NCBI GenBank assembly: GCA_016758965.1
Contig: JAEPRB010000144.1
Span: 39,564 to 103,563, forward strand
Direction of reading: 5' to 3'
Source of the DNA: Circinella minor
Lineage: Eukaryota > Mucoromycota > Mucoromycetes > Mucorales > Lichtheimiaceae
DNA: 64,000 bases
Below are positions 40,190-51,317 of this stretch, piece by piece. The stretch's first letter is position 1, and each line of letters opens with the position of its first letter. The notes below the pieces were generated by a model. It had not been told where the DNA came from. It did not search any database and saw nothing but the letters and a program-made list of their open reading frames with translations. The translations under genes were made by a program, and so were the position numbers.

Positions 40190-40682
40190 ATCAAACTATT
40201 TACCCTATTTCTTTTTAATTTCATTTGGTTCGTTTATTTGTTTGGTTCTATCAAGTAAAAATAATATAGTGAAGAGAAGGCGGAGGAGGGGGGGGAGGAA
40301 ACAAACCATACTTGATTATTATTATTTTCACAGTTATTATAAATTCATATCTAGATATATATCAAGAAAAAAAAATTCTGTAAGGTGGTAGCTTGTGTGT
40401 ATATATATTTTTTTTTATTAATGTGAAAAATTATTTTGTACACGATATATATTTTTAAGAATACAATTTTGGATTTGACACTAGTATTATACAAAGTACT
40501 ATGATGATATATTAACAAAATATTATTATAAAAGATAGAAAATTTGGAGAGAGAAAAAAAAAAAAGCAAAATATAGAAAATAGAATATGTAAATTATATA
40601 ATAATACAATTACAGTATGAGTATTTTTATATGTAATAAATAGTTAGTAGAATATTAGTAAATTATATGTATGAGAGATAAT
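40190..40682. other. Convergent spacer between PPR and MFS genes
   Basis: 493 bp, AT-rich with a G-run at about 40289-40299; no exon. The MFS stop codon lies further left than a simple open frame suggests, because a 27-nt last exon sits at 40683-40709. Confidence 0.5.
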
Positions 40683-43608
40683 TTAGGTATAGTATCTAAA
40701 ATCGGGATGCTACATTTAGATAATAAGAATAATAATAATAAAAAAAAGAGGATTGTTTAGTTTATAAAGCTTTTTAAAGTGAATAGTTAAGTACAATACA
40801 TATCTATAAAAGTTTAAAAATATATGATACTTACATTATCACAAAGGTCTTCACCTTCACATGCCTTCTTATACTCTTCTTCAGTCAAGTTATCACGAGC
40901 CTTGTTAATACGATGCAAAATGTACTTGTAAATACATGATAAGACAACAGCGGCCGCCAACAGACCGGCACAAATTTCATGACCACGAGCATAATAAGGA
41001 CCATCTTGAGTACGATAGATCTGTCCACCCACTAAAAAGTAATAGTTTAAGATGTTTAGTACCTGTATAAGTTTTTGATGCTTGCCTTAAAGAGAGAGAA
41101 AAAAAAATGATTTTTACCTGCACCACCAATGTTACCCAAAGATACGATAATAGCAGTAGCAACACCACGTTTAGTATGACCACCAATATTACAGCTAAAC
41201 CAGGAAAGCATGGCTGGGATCTGAGAGAATACACCAATGGTTGTAATACAAGCAGCAATATACATTGCAACCATGCCTTTGTCTGTCAAAGTAATAAGCA
41301 AGATGTATCCAACCACGCCGAGTAAACCAGGAATAGCAAGATGAAGTCCACGCTCGCTATGACGATCACCATGCATAGCTGTAAGAACAGTAGCAACACA
41401 AGCAAAGGCGTCTAGTAATATTAAAGTAATAAGTTATTTGATTAGATAAAGAAAAAAAAAGTCATGCTATTAAGAAATGAATGTAAAAGACAAAAAAAAA
41501 AAGGAAACTTACAAGGTGGAGCACTCATTGCCTATATAATTCAAATAAGAATGATTATTTTTAGTTTATGATTTCCATATAGTTAAAGATAAAATCAATG
41601 ATATTGATTTGCTTTTTTTCAACATACCTGTGCTTGCAAAGATTGAAAACCCATTCCTTGAATAATAGTGGGCATAAACATACTTAAACTGTACAAGGGG
41701 GCAACACAACAAATGTAGATAGTGGAATGCATATAAACTTTCCAATCCAAAAAGGCGGCCCAGAATTGTTTCATAGAGAAATGAGTTTCCGTCGATGGAC
41801 CAGCATCAACCTTGAGACGATGAACAAGGATTTCACGTTCACGTTCATTCAAGACTATATTATAATAATGATATTTTGAGTATAACCAAAAATGGAAATG
41901 GCAGAGAAATAAATATTTTTTCCTAGTCTTTTTTTGGCAACACTTGTCATCCTGAGAAAAAGGGTAAATTGAAACTTACATTTGCTTTTGGTTTCTGGAA
42001 AATCTGGGAGTACAAAATAAGTTGTGCATGCAAAGAAAAGAGTAGGAATGGCTTCAAGAATAAAAATCCATTGCCAGCCATGCAAACCTCGAATGCCTTC
42101 CATTTGCATAATACCATATCTGTTTTTTTTTTTTTTTTAGAAAAGTAAGAGCATGTTAGGTCAAATACAAGCTAACCGAAAAAAAAAAAAAAGAAAAAAA
42201 GGAAACTTACGCAAGAACACCGCCAAAAGCCTAAATAAACATGTTACACGATAGTAAAAAGAGGAACCAATTGTCAGTGCGCGGTATAGCAAAAAAAAAA
42301 TTATTGAATACCAGGGAAAAAAAAAAACTGTTTTTTTTAAACTTACCCCAGCTAATGTTGAACAACCGAAGAAAAGTGCCAAACGAGTAGCTTGTTCTTT
42401 ACGAGTATACCAAAGAGTCAAATAAAAAATGACACCCTAAAAATCAATGAAAATAAAAATAAAAAAAAAAAGTATTTAATTTACAAAGATCTCATTTTTG
42501 TTCCCATGACAACCAAAAAAAAAAAAAATCACTTACAGGGAACAAACCAGCCTAAATCATTCAATAAGTAAGAGGATGAAAATTAAAATGTAAACAAAGA
42601 GAAAAAAAAATGTGTCAGAAAACATAATTTTTTTTTCATATACTAAATTTGGAAGAAATGTTTTGCAAAAAGTTCGGTTCTATATATTTTTACCTCAGTA
42701 ACACCAAGGAAGAAACGACTTGCAAGAAGACCTGCTCCATTATGTACTGCTGCCTATATTATTTAAATGATCGACATAGAAAATTAAATTAGCTTGCTTT
42801 TATTATGAATGTTTTGAAACCTTCATTTTAATTTGTTTGGAAATGAAAACCTACCATAGCAGCCATTGTCTGTAAAATTAAAGGGATCACAAAAAAAAAT
42901 AGGTATAATCAGTTAACACGTCCATTAAGAAAAAAAAATACCTCATTCAACAAAATATACTTTGTATATAATTATAACTTACAACACCCCATGCCATCAT
43001 AACAATCGAAATCCATTTGCTGGGACCGATAAACTTTAACATCAAGTTTGACGGAACCTCAAAAATAATCTGGAATATGAAGAAAAAGAAAATGGGATCA
43101 GCATGAATAAAGTTTCTTCTCAGCACCCAACCAGACATCCCCATTTGCTATGACTCTTCATCTGTGTCATATATCATATATACATACATATCCAATGAAG
43201 AAAATAGATAAAGCCCAATTATACTCATAATCCGTAATGTCAATATGTTCAGTTAAACCAGCAACTTTTGCGTTACCTGTCATAATTAGAGTAAAGTATT
43301 TCCCCCAATTGAATTTTGATTAGCTATTCTATAAAAGCTATCCAATTTCTCATTTTACTTTTTAAATGTTGGTAGATATATTTACCAATATTAACACGAT
43401 CCAAGAAAGAACAGAGGTACAAAATACCGACATAGGGGATAATCCGCAAATCAAGTCTCCACAAAAGTTTTCTCCATTCTTCTGGACTGGGAGCAACAAA
43501 ACTGTCATCGTTACTAGATCCTCGTGTACTCTCAATATCACCAGAGAGTTGCTCGATCTTTTCATCAAAGACTTTCTCTGACACGACAGAAGGTGAATTA
43601 GTTGTCAT
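40683..43608 (-). CDS. MFS transporter, anion:cation symporter (Dal5/allantoate permease-like) family
   Basis: Twelve-helix plasma-membrane carrier; this fungal family moves allantoate, nicotinate, pantothenate, vitamins and other organic anions. Start ATG at 43606-43608 (MTTNSPSVVSEK). The family signature LRIIPYVGILYLCSFLDRVN continues into GNAKVAGL, IIFEVPSNLMLK, ASRFFLGVTEAGLFPGVIFY, GWQWIFILEAIPT and NIGGHTKRGVATA. The cytosolic tail ends HPDFRYYT, close to the tail of Dal5-type proteins. My reading gives about 14 exons, five of them very short: 42855-42869 (15 nt, TMAAM), 42537-42551 (15 nt, AGLFP), 42211-42230 (20 nt), 41513-41531 (19 nt) and 40683-40709 (27 nt with the stop). Every junction keeps frame and restores a family motif. 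The substrate is undetermined. Two GATA-type sites lie upstream. Confidence 0.92.
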
Positions 43609-44319
43609 GTTGATGTGAGAAAAGTAAAAAAAAAAAAAAAAAAAAACGAAAGAAAGAACAATTAAAGTTGTAAAAAAAAAAAAAACTTTTCAACTCTTTA
43701 TATGGACAAAAAAAAATTCCGCAATATGCTAAAAAAGAGTCAAGATGATCTGTTGGATCTGTAATATTTTTATCCATAATTGCTATTCAAGGTCACATGC
43801 ACCAGTTATTGCAAAATAGAAAGACTGTGTTACGAGTAGATCGAGGTCTTTTATAGCGTGGGGAATAATATTAATGGTTTTATAAGTAAGTACCTATCTT
43901 ATCTCGCTTAGCACCAAACAGGTTATTTTTTTTTTAGTGGTGAGGATTCATCATCATTATTATTATCCCCACACCAAATAACTTTTTATTTTTACCATTT
44001 TACTTTTACTTTTTATAAGATGTATATAAATGATGCCTTTCAATATCCGTTGCACTAAAATTTGAAAGCGCCCACGCATGCAAGGGGGTATTACATATTT
44101 AACGTACATGTATATGCTCGTTTTTAATAGAAAATAAAAAAAAAGTCACTTGTCTTGACAACTGAAAATATTATATGATATGATAATTTTTTTTTTTTTT
44201 TTTTTTTTTTGCACCTGTTCTCAAACAAAAATGTCTGGTACGTAGATTATCTAGTGCTTTTTTTTTCGACTTTACAATTCAAGTAATGATAGGGGTTTTT
44301 TTTTTCACACACACAACAT

Positions 44320-44357
<38 letters not shown>

Positions 44358-47300
44358 CTTTCAATGTTCGAAACAATCTCCCTGTCAGTTGCTCTTTTTT
44401 TTTTTCCAAAATAATGAATGGCCTCATGTCTTACATAATACACTATACAGAAATTCGCTTCATAACCCGATTTCCGGCGGATATTTGTTACAAATAAAAA
44501 TATTAGAAAAGCATCTTTTTTTTTTTTACTTTCGTATTACAAATGCGCGCTATTTTGAATGGTCCAACCCGTGTTGAAGTGAAAAAAAAAACCATCTAAT
44601 TTAATCAAGGAATGGTTCCACAATAACCCCACACTCCGTAATCTTAACATGCTATTAGTTTACGTCTTTTTATATTTTAGTCGATATATTTTTGACATAT
44701 GGTTATATAAAAGTATAACAAAACCGAACAGTTGGGTTTTGATTACTAACGATTTGAAAAACTCAGTAACATGATTATTCTTTGAAACCTCTCTTATAAT
44801 CATACAATATCATAACGTCTTAAATTAATACGAAACAACACAGAAAAATAAATAAATAAACATTCCATATTTATTATACTACTAAATTAAATTTTTATTA
44901 TTACCAATACGTACTGTAATTACTAATAGTACGTATTTTAGATCCTATGTTAGGGAATAATAATGGTTGCTCTTCTATTCAAGGCTTCCGTGCACCTTTT
45001 TTTCTTGTTCTTTTGTAGCACTGCTCACAAAACTTTGAAATCTCCGTGGTAAAATGAGAAAGGTACGACTTTATCCTCTTTCCCACAATGTATATTGCTA
45101 AATAGGATATTATCAAGTGTCTCGCCACAACAACAAATCATGTCTATTATCATAACTACTGATAAGCGTACATCCCCACTTTTGTTTTAGAATAAAATAA
45201 ATAAAATATAAAAAGAACAATTGGTAAAGCCATGGATTTCTTACTACTATTATTATTATCACTATTAAGTTTATTATGCAGGTACAAAGTATGCCGCAGT
45301 AAATAATAAAGATGGGTGTTTTAATAATAATCACATATGCCATTAATTCAATTTATAGCTTGCTTAAACTCTATTAGTTCTCGTTAGTAACTATACGGGA
45401 ATACAAACCGTGGGATTATACTAAATCAGCCCCCCCCCCAACATTGCTATTTTTTTTTCTTTTTTGAGGAAAAACATCTCCCACGATTTGATTGATAAAA
45501 TGGCTTCTAATAACGTATATGTGAGCATGAATATTCACATATCATCACACTCAAGGGTCTTATTATTTATTTTACATTTTTTTAATAATAATAAAAAAGA
45601 AACTCAAAAGTCAATCTAGCTATCCTGAAATTCAGCATTTTACTTGGAGATTGCCTCGGGGTGCGTATCGATTAATTTAAAAAGTCTGAAAGATATACAT
45701 TACACATTTATAATTCGCTTCGTGCCGATATAATAAAACAATACTGTATATAAAAATTTCAAAAAGTGCATAAACCACAAGAGCAAACGATAAGACAATA
45801 TGATTGGCAGATCTCTGTAACGATTATACTAACAAGGTTTATAATCGATCATAGATGAGCCATAACTGTGGTGTACGGTTTCTCATTCTTTCTTCTCGTT
45901 CTATTAATTCTATATGGTTGCCAACCAATATTATATACCACATGCGCTTAGTTTTTGATTATTATTATTTTTTACATCTGAGAATCTTATTAAAGCATAT
46001 AAATCTGGGTCATTCGGACTTTGCTTTTGGTCTTGCATCGTAGCACATAATAATTCTTGTCAATTCAACTAGTCCCCCGCATTGTTTGCAGACGTTTTAA
46101 TATAAAGACAGTTCCCCAAGCGATAATATAATTAGTACCTTTGTACTCGCATTACTTTTGTAAGCAGTAACACCACTGATACATAAGCTTATTTGCCTCT
46201 AAATAATGATAATAATAAATTATATATGAATATCCAAAATAATAAGTTTATGTGTTTGATACATGTAATAATTTAAACAAGCGCTGATAATATAATAAAT
46301 AATATATAAATATAACTTAATATAAAATGATTTAAACGTAATCATTACGTATATATTAGAAGAGAAAGAAGAATAAAGTACTCACATTTAGTAATAAAGG
46401 TCCTATTGTTTTCTTTCTTTCTCCTTTTCTGAGCATTTAAACATACAATCGTTAAATCATATTATTACATATCGCATTTTCCTCTCAGAACCCCCCCCCC
46501 TCTCTCCAACTTATTCTTTCTCTTTCCTATCCAACCCATTTAATTAAAAGTGAAAAGTATCCCAAAAGAGTATTTATTATGACTCTTGGATACTTGTATA
46601 AAGCAACCCTGCCTGTTTGGCCAAAAAAAAAATAGACCAAGAGATATTTTTCTTGGTTGGATTTTCTCATTTAATATGTATCTATTCATTCACATCTATA
46701 AAATGCATGCCTTTTAATTTGCATTTGATAATCACTTTCTTACTTCTCTATCCTTAAAAACAACAATCTTATGGAGAATTAATTTCTTCTCTATATTTAT
46801 ATTACAAAACGTCTTTAAAAACGATGATGAGTTATTCAAGTTTGATAGAAACTTTTTAAAAAAGGAAAGAATAATAAAAATACAAGTTTTTCAATACGTA
46901 AGAGTCACTTTGTTCGCATGTAGCACCCTACTTTATCTGTGGCATCATATACTCCCCATTCCCGGCAGTCAAACCCACTAGGTGCTCAAAGGCCAGATAT
47001 GTCTCAATCTAATTCAATTGGAATTTAAGTGCAGAGCAATAAAACGCTTCTAAAAAGTGCTGGTACGATTATCTTGAATGTACTATACATTTGACTCGAG
47101 AAAATATATAACATTGTGCATGAATTAAACTACGTAAAAAAAAAATTAGAGAAGTAACCGGTATAAAGTGAAAATATACAACCGATTCGACGTCAAGTAA
47201 CGCAGTAATGACATTTATTCTCCTTAAAAGATACTATCATCCGCCATTTTAATCTACCGCTGCTTTAGTGCAGTAGACTGCGATGCGATTACATAAAAAC

Positions 47301-48960
47301 CAGTTACGTATTATGAATTGTTTCACTAACAATAGGAAAATATAAAAAAAAAAATTTAACACAGCACACTTGTTAAAAATACGGATTGTGTAAAAAAAAA
47401 ACTATATGTTTACAAAAAAAATAGAATAGAATACTAGAGCTTTCCAAATGTTAGAGAAAAGATAACTCTTTTGTTCAAAACATACTGTCGAAAAGTGACC
47501 CAATTCGATTTGAGATATTTTAAACACCCACCGGGTAATAACACTGCTACCAATGAGACTATCAAAATTCTGCAGGCCATTGCTAACCCTGTGAAATTTA
47601 TTATATATTTAAGGATGAAAAGAGATGACAGTGTACGTGTATGCGGTAATTTCCCTTTTTCTCTATTGCTTAGTTTCATAGTACCATTTGATATTTCTGC
47701 TATTCCCCCAGTATTATCTGCCAGAACCTGGTTCTATTTTTTTATTAAAAATGGTGGATGGGGTTATAATTTTACTTGGTTGCTATTCACCAAAAGTCTG
47801 GAAATTATTTGAATCTTCGTTCGTATAGATGATTGTATCTACATGCAAGCAATATTTGAAAACAACTATTTTTCGAGTTTTATTATTGTTCTTATATCAA
47901 TTTGCTTTTTATTGAGTGAAAAAAAAATAGAACAGTAAAAGTTATAATCCAGACCACGAATCTTGTGTAACCATAAATCATCCGCTTTTATAGGTTACAC
48001 ACTGCTTATCCCTTGGCGTTACTTGGTAAAGTATCATATTTTGACAAAACTTTGAAGCGACAAATCTCAATGGAAAATATATTTTTTTAAAACTGTTCCG
48101 TAGCATCTCTTCAGAATACCTAAAGTAACGTATATTACGACTCAAAAAGTTCATAACTTTATTTCTGTCAATTCTTATGCCTACCCATAATTTGATGGTT
48201 TAAGCCAGTATGCACCTTAATCATTATATTTACATTGGATCCGAGCTGATCCTTGATTTGTGTTCTAGAAACCAAGCAAATGGGTGATTAAAAACCTGTT
48301 TTCTGGGTATTCCAGTAACCGAAAACGGAAACGTGCATGTCACTACTTTATCATGATATTTTTTTTTGTAGAACATAACTTTATCATGATATAATAATAA
48401 TGATAATAAACAAGAGAATACATGGAAAGCCATACATATTGTGAAACTTTTATAAAATCTATAAAAAATCATTACTATGTAACTGTTATCCGTAAATGAA
48501 GACTGATAATAATTATAAAATGCCAATGGATATTGGAACACTTGCTTTTATTTATGTCCCGAGTTCCGGATCACATGTCTTCAGTTCAAGAACAATAGTT
48601 GAAAAGTAGGCTAGCTAAATCCGGTGAATCTGCAGTTATGCAACGATACAAAAATAAATGAAGTTTTTTGAATGCTTAACTTATACCTCTCTTTTTTGAA
48701 AAAATTATACAAAACCTTTCAGCTTTTTTTCGTTACTTACATCAAATACTATCACAATGCCATGTTTTGACAAGACATCGGTTAAAAAGTGGTCATTTAT
48801 TAAAGGCTAGAACGATTACCAGAAAAATCATGCAGAAAAAGAGCTTTGTCATTTGCTACATATAATCAAAAATGATCTTCGACTGTTGGAAAAAGGAAAC
48901 TTAAAAACATGGCGCTCTCTTGTCAAATATCTCCCGCAAGAAGTTGAAGCAGTACCAAAT
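43609..48960. other. Gene-free region, first part of the repeat-rich segment
   Basis: 5.3 kb without an intact gene. It contains a T24 run (44187-44210), an (AT)n tract (44322-44354) and a fragment at 47471-47812 with an open plus-strand frame of 113 codons that begins on a non-ATG codon and matches nothing I recognise. At 48339-48393 the 14-mer ACTTTATCATGATA occurs twice. Base composition is a little more balanced at 45.6-46.1 kb and 46.9-48.9 kb than in other gaps, which fits old inserted DNA. Confidence 0.5.
43895..43904 (-). promoter_or_regulatory. Paired GATA-factor sites upstream of the MFS gene
   Basis: The coding strand reads AGATAAGATA, two overlapping GATA cores about 290 nt upstream of the ATG. 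Dal5-type permeases are commonly under nitrogen-regulated GATA factors in yeasts, so the site is plausible, but chance occurrence in AT-rich DNA is also likely. Confidence 0.3.
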
Positions 48961-48966
48961 AGAACC

Positions 48967-49042
48967 ATGGGCAACTTGCGCAGATATCGCAGATTTATCG
49001 CAGATATCGAAGTTTATGATTCAAATTTAAACAGAGATTTCT
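48967..49042 (+). repeat. Left member of a short inverted repeat pair
   Basis: Contains two CGCAGATATCG/CGCAGAT units. Read forward it resembles the reverse complement of 51045-51124: both begin ATGGG, share CAGATATCGCAGA spaced by about 8 nt, and can be translated as M-G-x-x-x-(D)-R-R-Y-R-R-x-I-A-D-I. Identity is partial, with indels. Confidence 0.6.
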
Positions 49043-49610
49043 TATTTAAGATATCCGTGTAACCTTGCTAGGCCAATAAAAGCTATTGTATATTGTATAT
49101 TTATAGATCAATTTTATTAAAAAAAACATTAACGATTGGATGGGGAGGCTGGTGGTGGAGGTAGATGAGGGGGATGGTGATGGTGATGGTGGGGGATGAG
49201 TGGTAGGAATGATGGAGTGGCGGCGGTTATATTGATACAAATCAGGTCGTGGTGATGGTGGTCGTGAGGAAGAAGAGGAGGAGTAGGAGGAGGGAAGCAG
49301 TAGCACGCAAAGAGGAAGGAACGAAAAAGACGACCGGATCCGGGTGCGAAACAGTCGAGCTATAAGCATAATAATATTAATATATTAGTCCATCACATAA
49401 TACTATATAATATTCTTATAATCCATTTTTAACCCATCTTGCGCCGGCGGCCTAACTGTGACCGTCAATGGATTGATCCCTATGCGATAATTAAATAATT
49501 GTCAGTAAATATAAATTAAAATGTAAACGTGAAATACTACAGTGAAAACTAGCTTATAAAAGGAAGGATTTTTTGATTTGGCTGGTCATGTGCGTTTCGT
49601 TGACTAGATC

Positions 49611-50898
49611 ATGCTTCTCCGATGTATAGTCCCTACTTTGGTTTTTGAAGAGCTTGATGAAACATATGGTGCTTATTCTGAACAAGTTGAAGCCCTCACG
49701 TCACTTGTCATTGGATGTACCTTGGCTCTCTAGTGAAAAATATATGCAAATGATATGTCCGCCATCCAAAAGTAAGTTTACCAAATAAAACAGAAGTAAA
49801 TTAAATAAGAAACAATACTTTCTAACTTGCAACTAAACTTCAAATAGACACTTACATAATTGGCATATACACATGAAGAATAAGACCAGTATTAATCTAT
49901 ACACTGTTAACTTCCATTATCTTCAGTATATACATGATATTATCCAGAAACTTGGCCCATTACGTGGTTGTTCTACGCGATCGGCAGAGCGAACAATTGG
50001 TACGTTATTGCAAGTTCACATCAAGTTTGCAACTGCAACGATTAAAATACTAACTCATTATTATTTAGGCTTTTTCAAGAACACATCAAATCCTGAGTTT
50101 TACCTAAGCTAAACGCTGGTAAGATCATTGAAGAAACTATTACTCATACGTAATTTCAAGCGTGTATATTCGATGGATGAATTAGAAACTGTTCTGAAGG
50201 ATGGTGATGCCAACTCCTTGGATGAATACCCTGATATCGAACTTTGGGTTTGGGAAGTTATGCGATTGGAGGACTTTGATCATCTCAATATCGATCGTTA
50301 TATAAGGCAATACTGGCATAATCAGTTTGACGACGACCGAGTGTTGGGAGCCATGTTAGAATCTGAATTCAAGGTGGGCAAGAACTTGTTCAAAGACGGC
50401 ACCAGATTCGTATGTAATGAATATCCAAGTGTTGCAAAAAAAAAAAAATCGGATATGATAATCAAAATGCGTCTTCCAATACGAGGTAGTGGTAAAGCTA
50501 CATTCTTTGGAGAATTAATTTATTGTTTTTCACGCACCATTTTAGAGATATGCTCAGGTTTATATTTGTTTGGAATGATTGTATTATACTATACCAAATC
50601 ACTCACCATTCTTTTCCTCAAAATATTTATAAATGTACAACCACCAGTTACTCCGGGATCCAATCAAGAAAGATTTGGGGGTATGAGCCAATTAGATGAA
50701 GAAATGGAAGTTGTCGAAAGCGCAGAGACAATGGAAGGTGTTGAGGAGGAGGACATTCTTGATGAGCGTCCATTATGCTTGGTCAAATTGTTTGGAAATC
50801 TGAAAATGACTTACTATAGCACCAGTGAAAGAAAAAAAAAGGGCCTCCTGTACGGACCTCGAGGCGGACCCAATACACAACAAACTGTATGTTATTGA
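49611..50898 (+). pseudogene. Decayed transposase of a Plavaka/KDZ-like type
   Basis: Broken reading frames in order on the plus strand. 49611-49733 gives LLRCIVPTLVFEELDETYG and ends LTSLVIGCTLAL at a stop. About 49908-50003 gives FHYLQYIHDIIQKLGPLRG followed by CSTRSAERTIG; the motif LGPLR-x-x-S-x-R-x-x-ER-x-IG is typical of large fungal transposases whose C-terminal domain recurs through Mucoromycota genomes. 50128-50898 is open for 256 codons but starts on a non-ATG codon (YPDIELWVWEVM, GMSQLDEEMEVVES, CLVKLFGNLKMTYY). The N-terminal catalytic part was not found, and stops or frame changes separate the pieces. Family assignment rests on memory of the motif only. Confidence 0.55.
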
Positions 50899-51044
50899 TG
50901 ATGAGAATATATGGGGTAATGCAGGGTTGTTAAAATCATCTTTGCAAGAAAATAGATAATACCAGGCGACATAACATTTGGCAAAATAAGTGAGTATAGT
51001 TTTTTCTTTTCACCCTCATTCTTTTCAGGAATCTAATTCCCATT

Positions 51045-51124
51045 TTCGTTGTCTGTGTTCAAATGTGTCTGCGATATCTGCGATTCCTCTGCGATATCTG
51101 CGATAGTCGCTAATTTTTCCCATG
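51045..51124 (-). repeat. Right member of the short inverted repeat pair
   Basis: Two TCTGCGATATCTGCGAT units in inverted orientation to 48967-49042. Together they bracket the decayed transposase at about 2.16 kb spacing, as terminal or sub-terminal repeats of a transposon would. Confidence 0.6.
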
Positions 51125-51317
51125 TAAGTACAAGTAATTCTGCTGGACAAATGATCAAGAAGGAGGGTACCAACGTAACAAACGTAGAGCTTAATATCAA
51201 TGGGGGACAATATAATTCATTGAATGGGTGTGATACTCAGTATACATGGCTATATACTTTTTTAAAGCTTGCTGCATATTAACTCACTTTTGCACATTTT
51301 TTTTTACAAAAAAACAG

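Noticed and set aside
45640..45900. Possible U6-like sequence (TTCGCTTCGTGCCGATAT)
   Set aside because: Only the first few bases recall U6; the conserved ACAGAGA and AGC triad regions are absent.
48339..48393. Direct repeat of ACTTTATCATGATA
   Set aside because: Two copies 38 nt apart with no further extension; too short to call a mobile element or array.
49046..49369. Minus-strand frame of 107 codons rich in Ser and Pro with a hydrophobic start
   Set aside because: The coding part is mostly GGT/GAG-type simple repeats; no conserved motif, no splice context, and it lies inside transposon debris.
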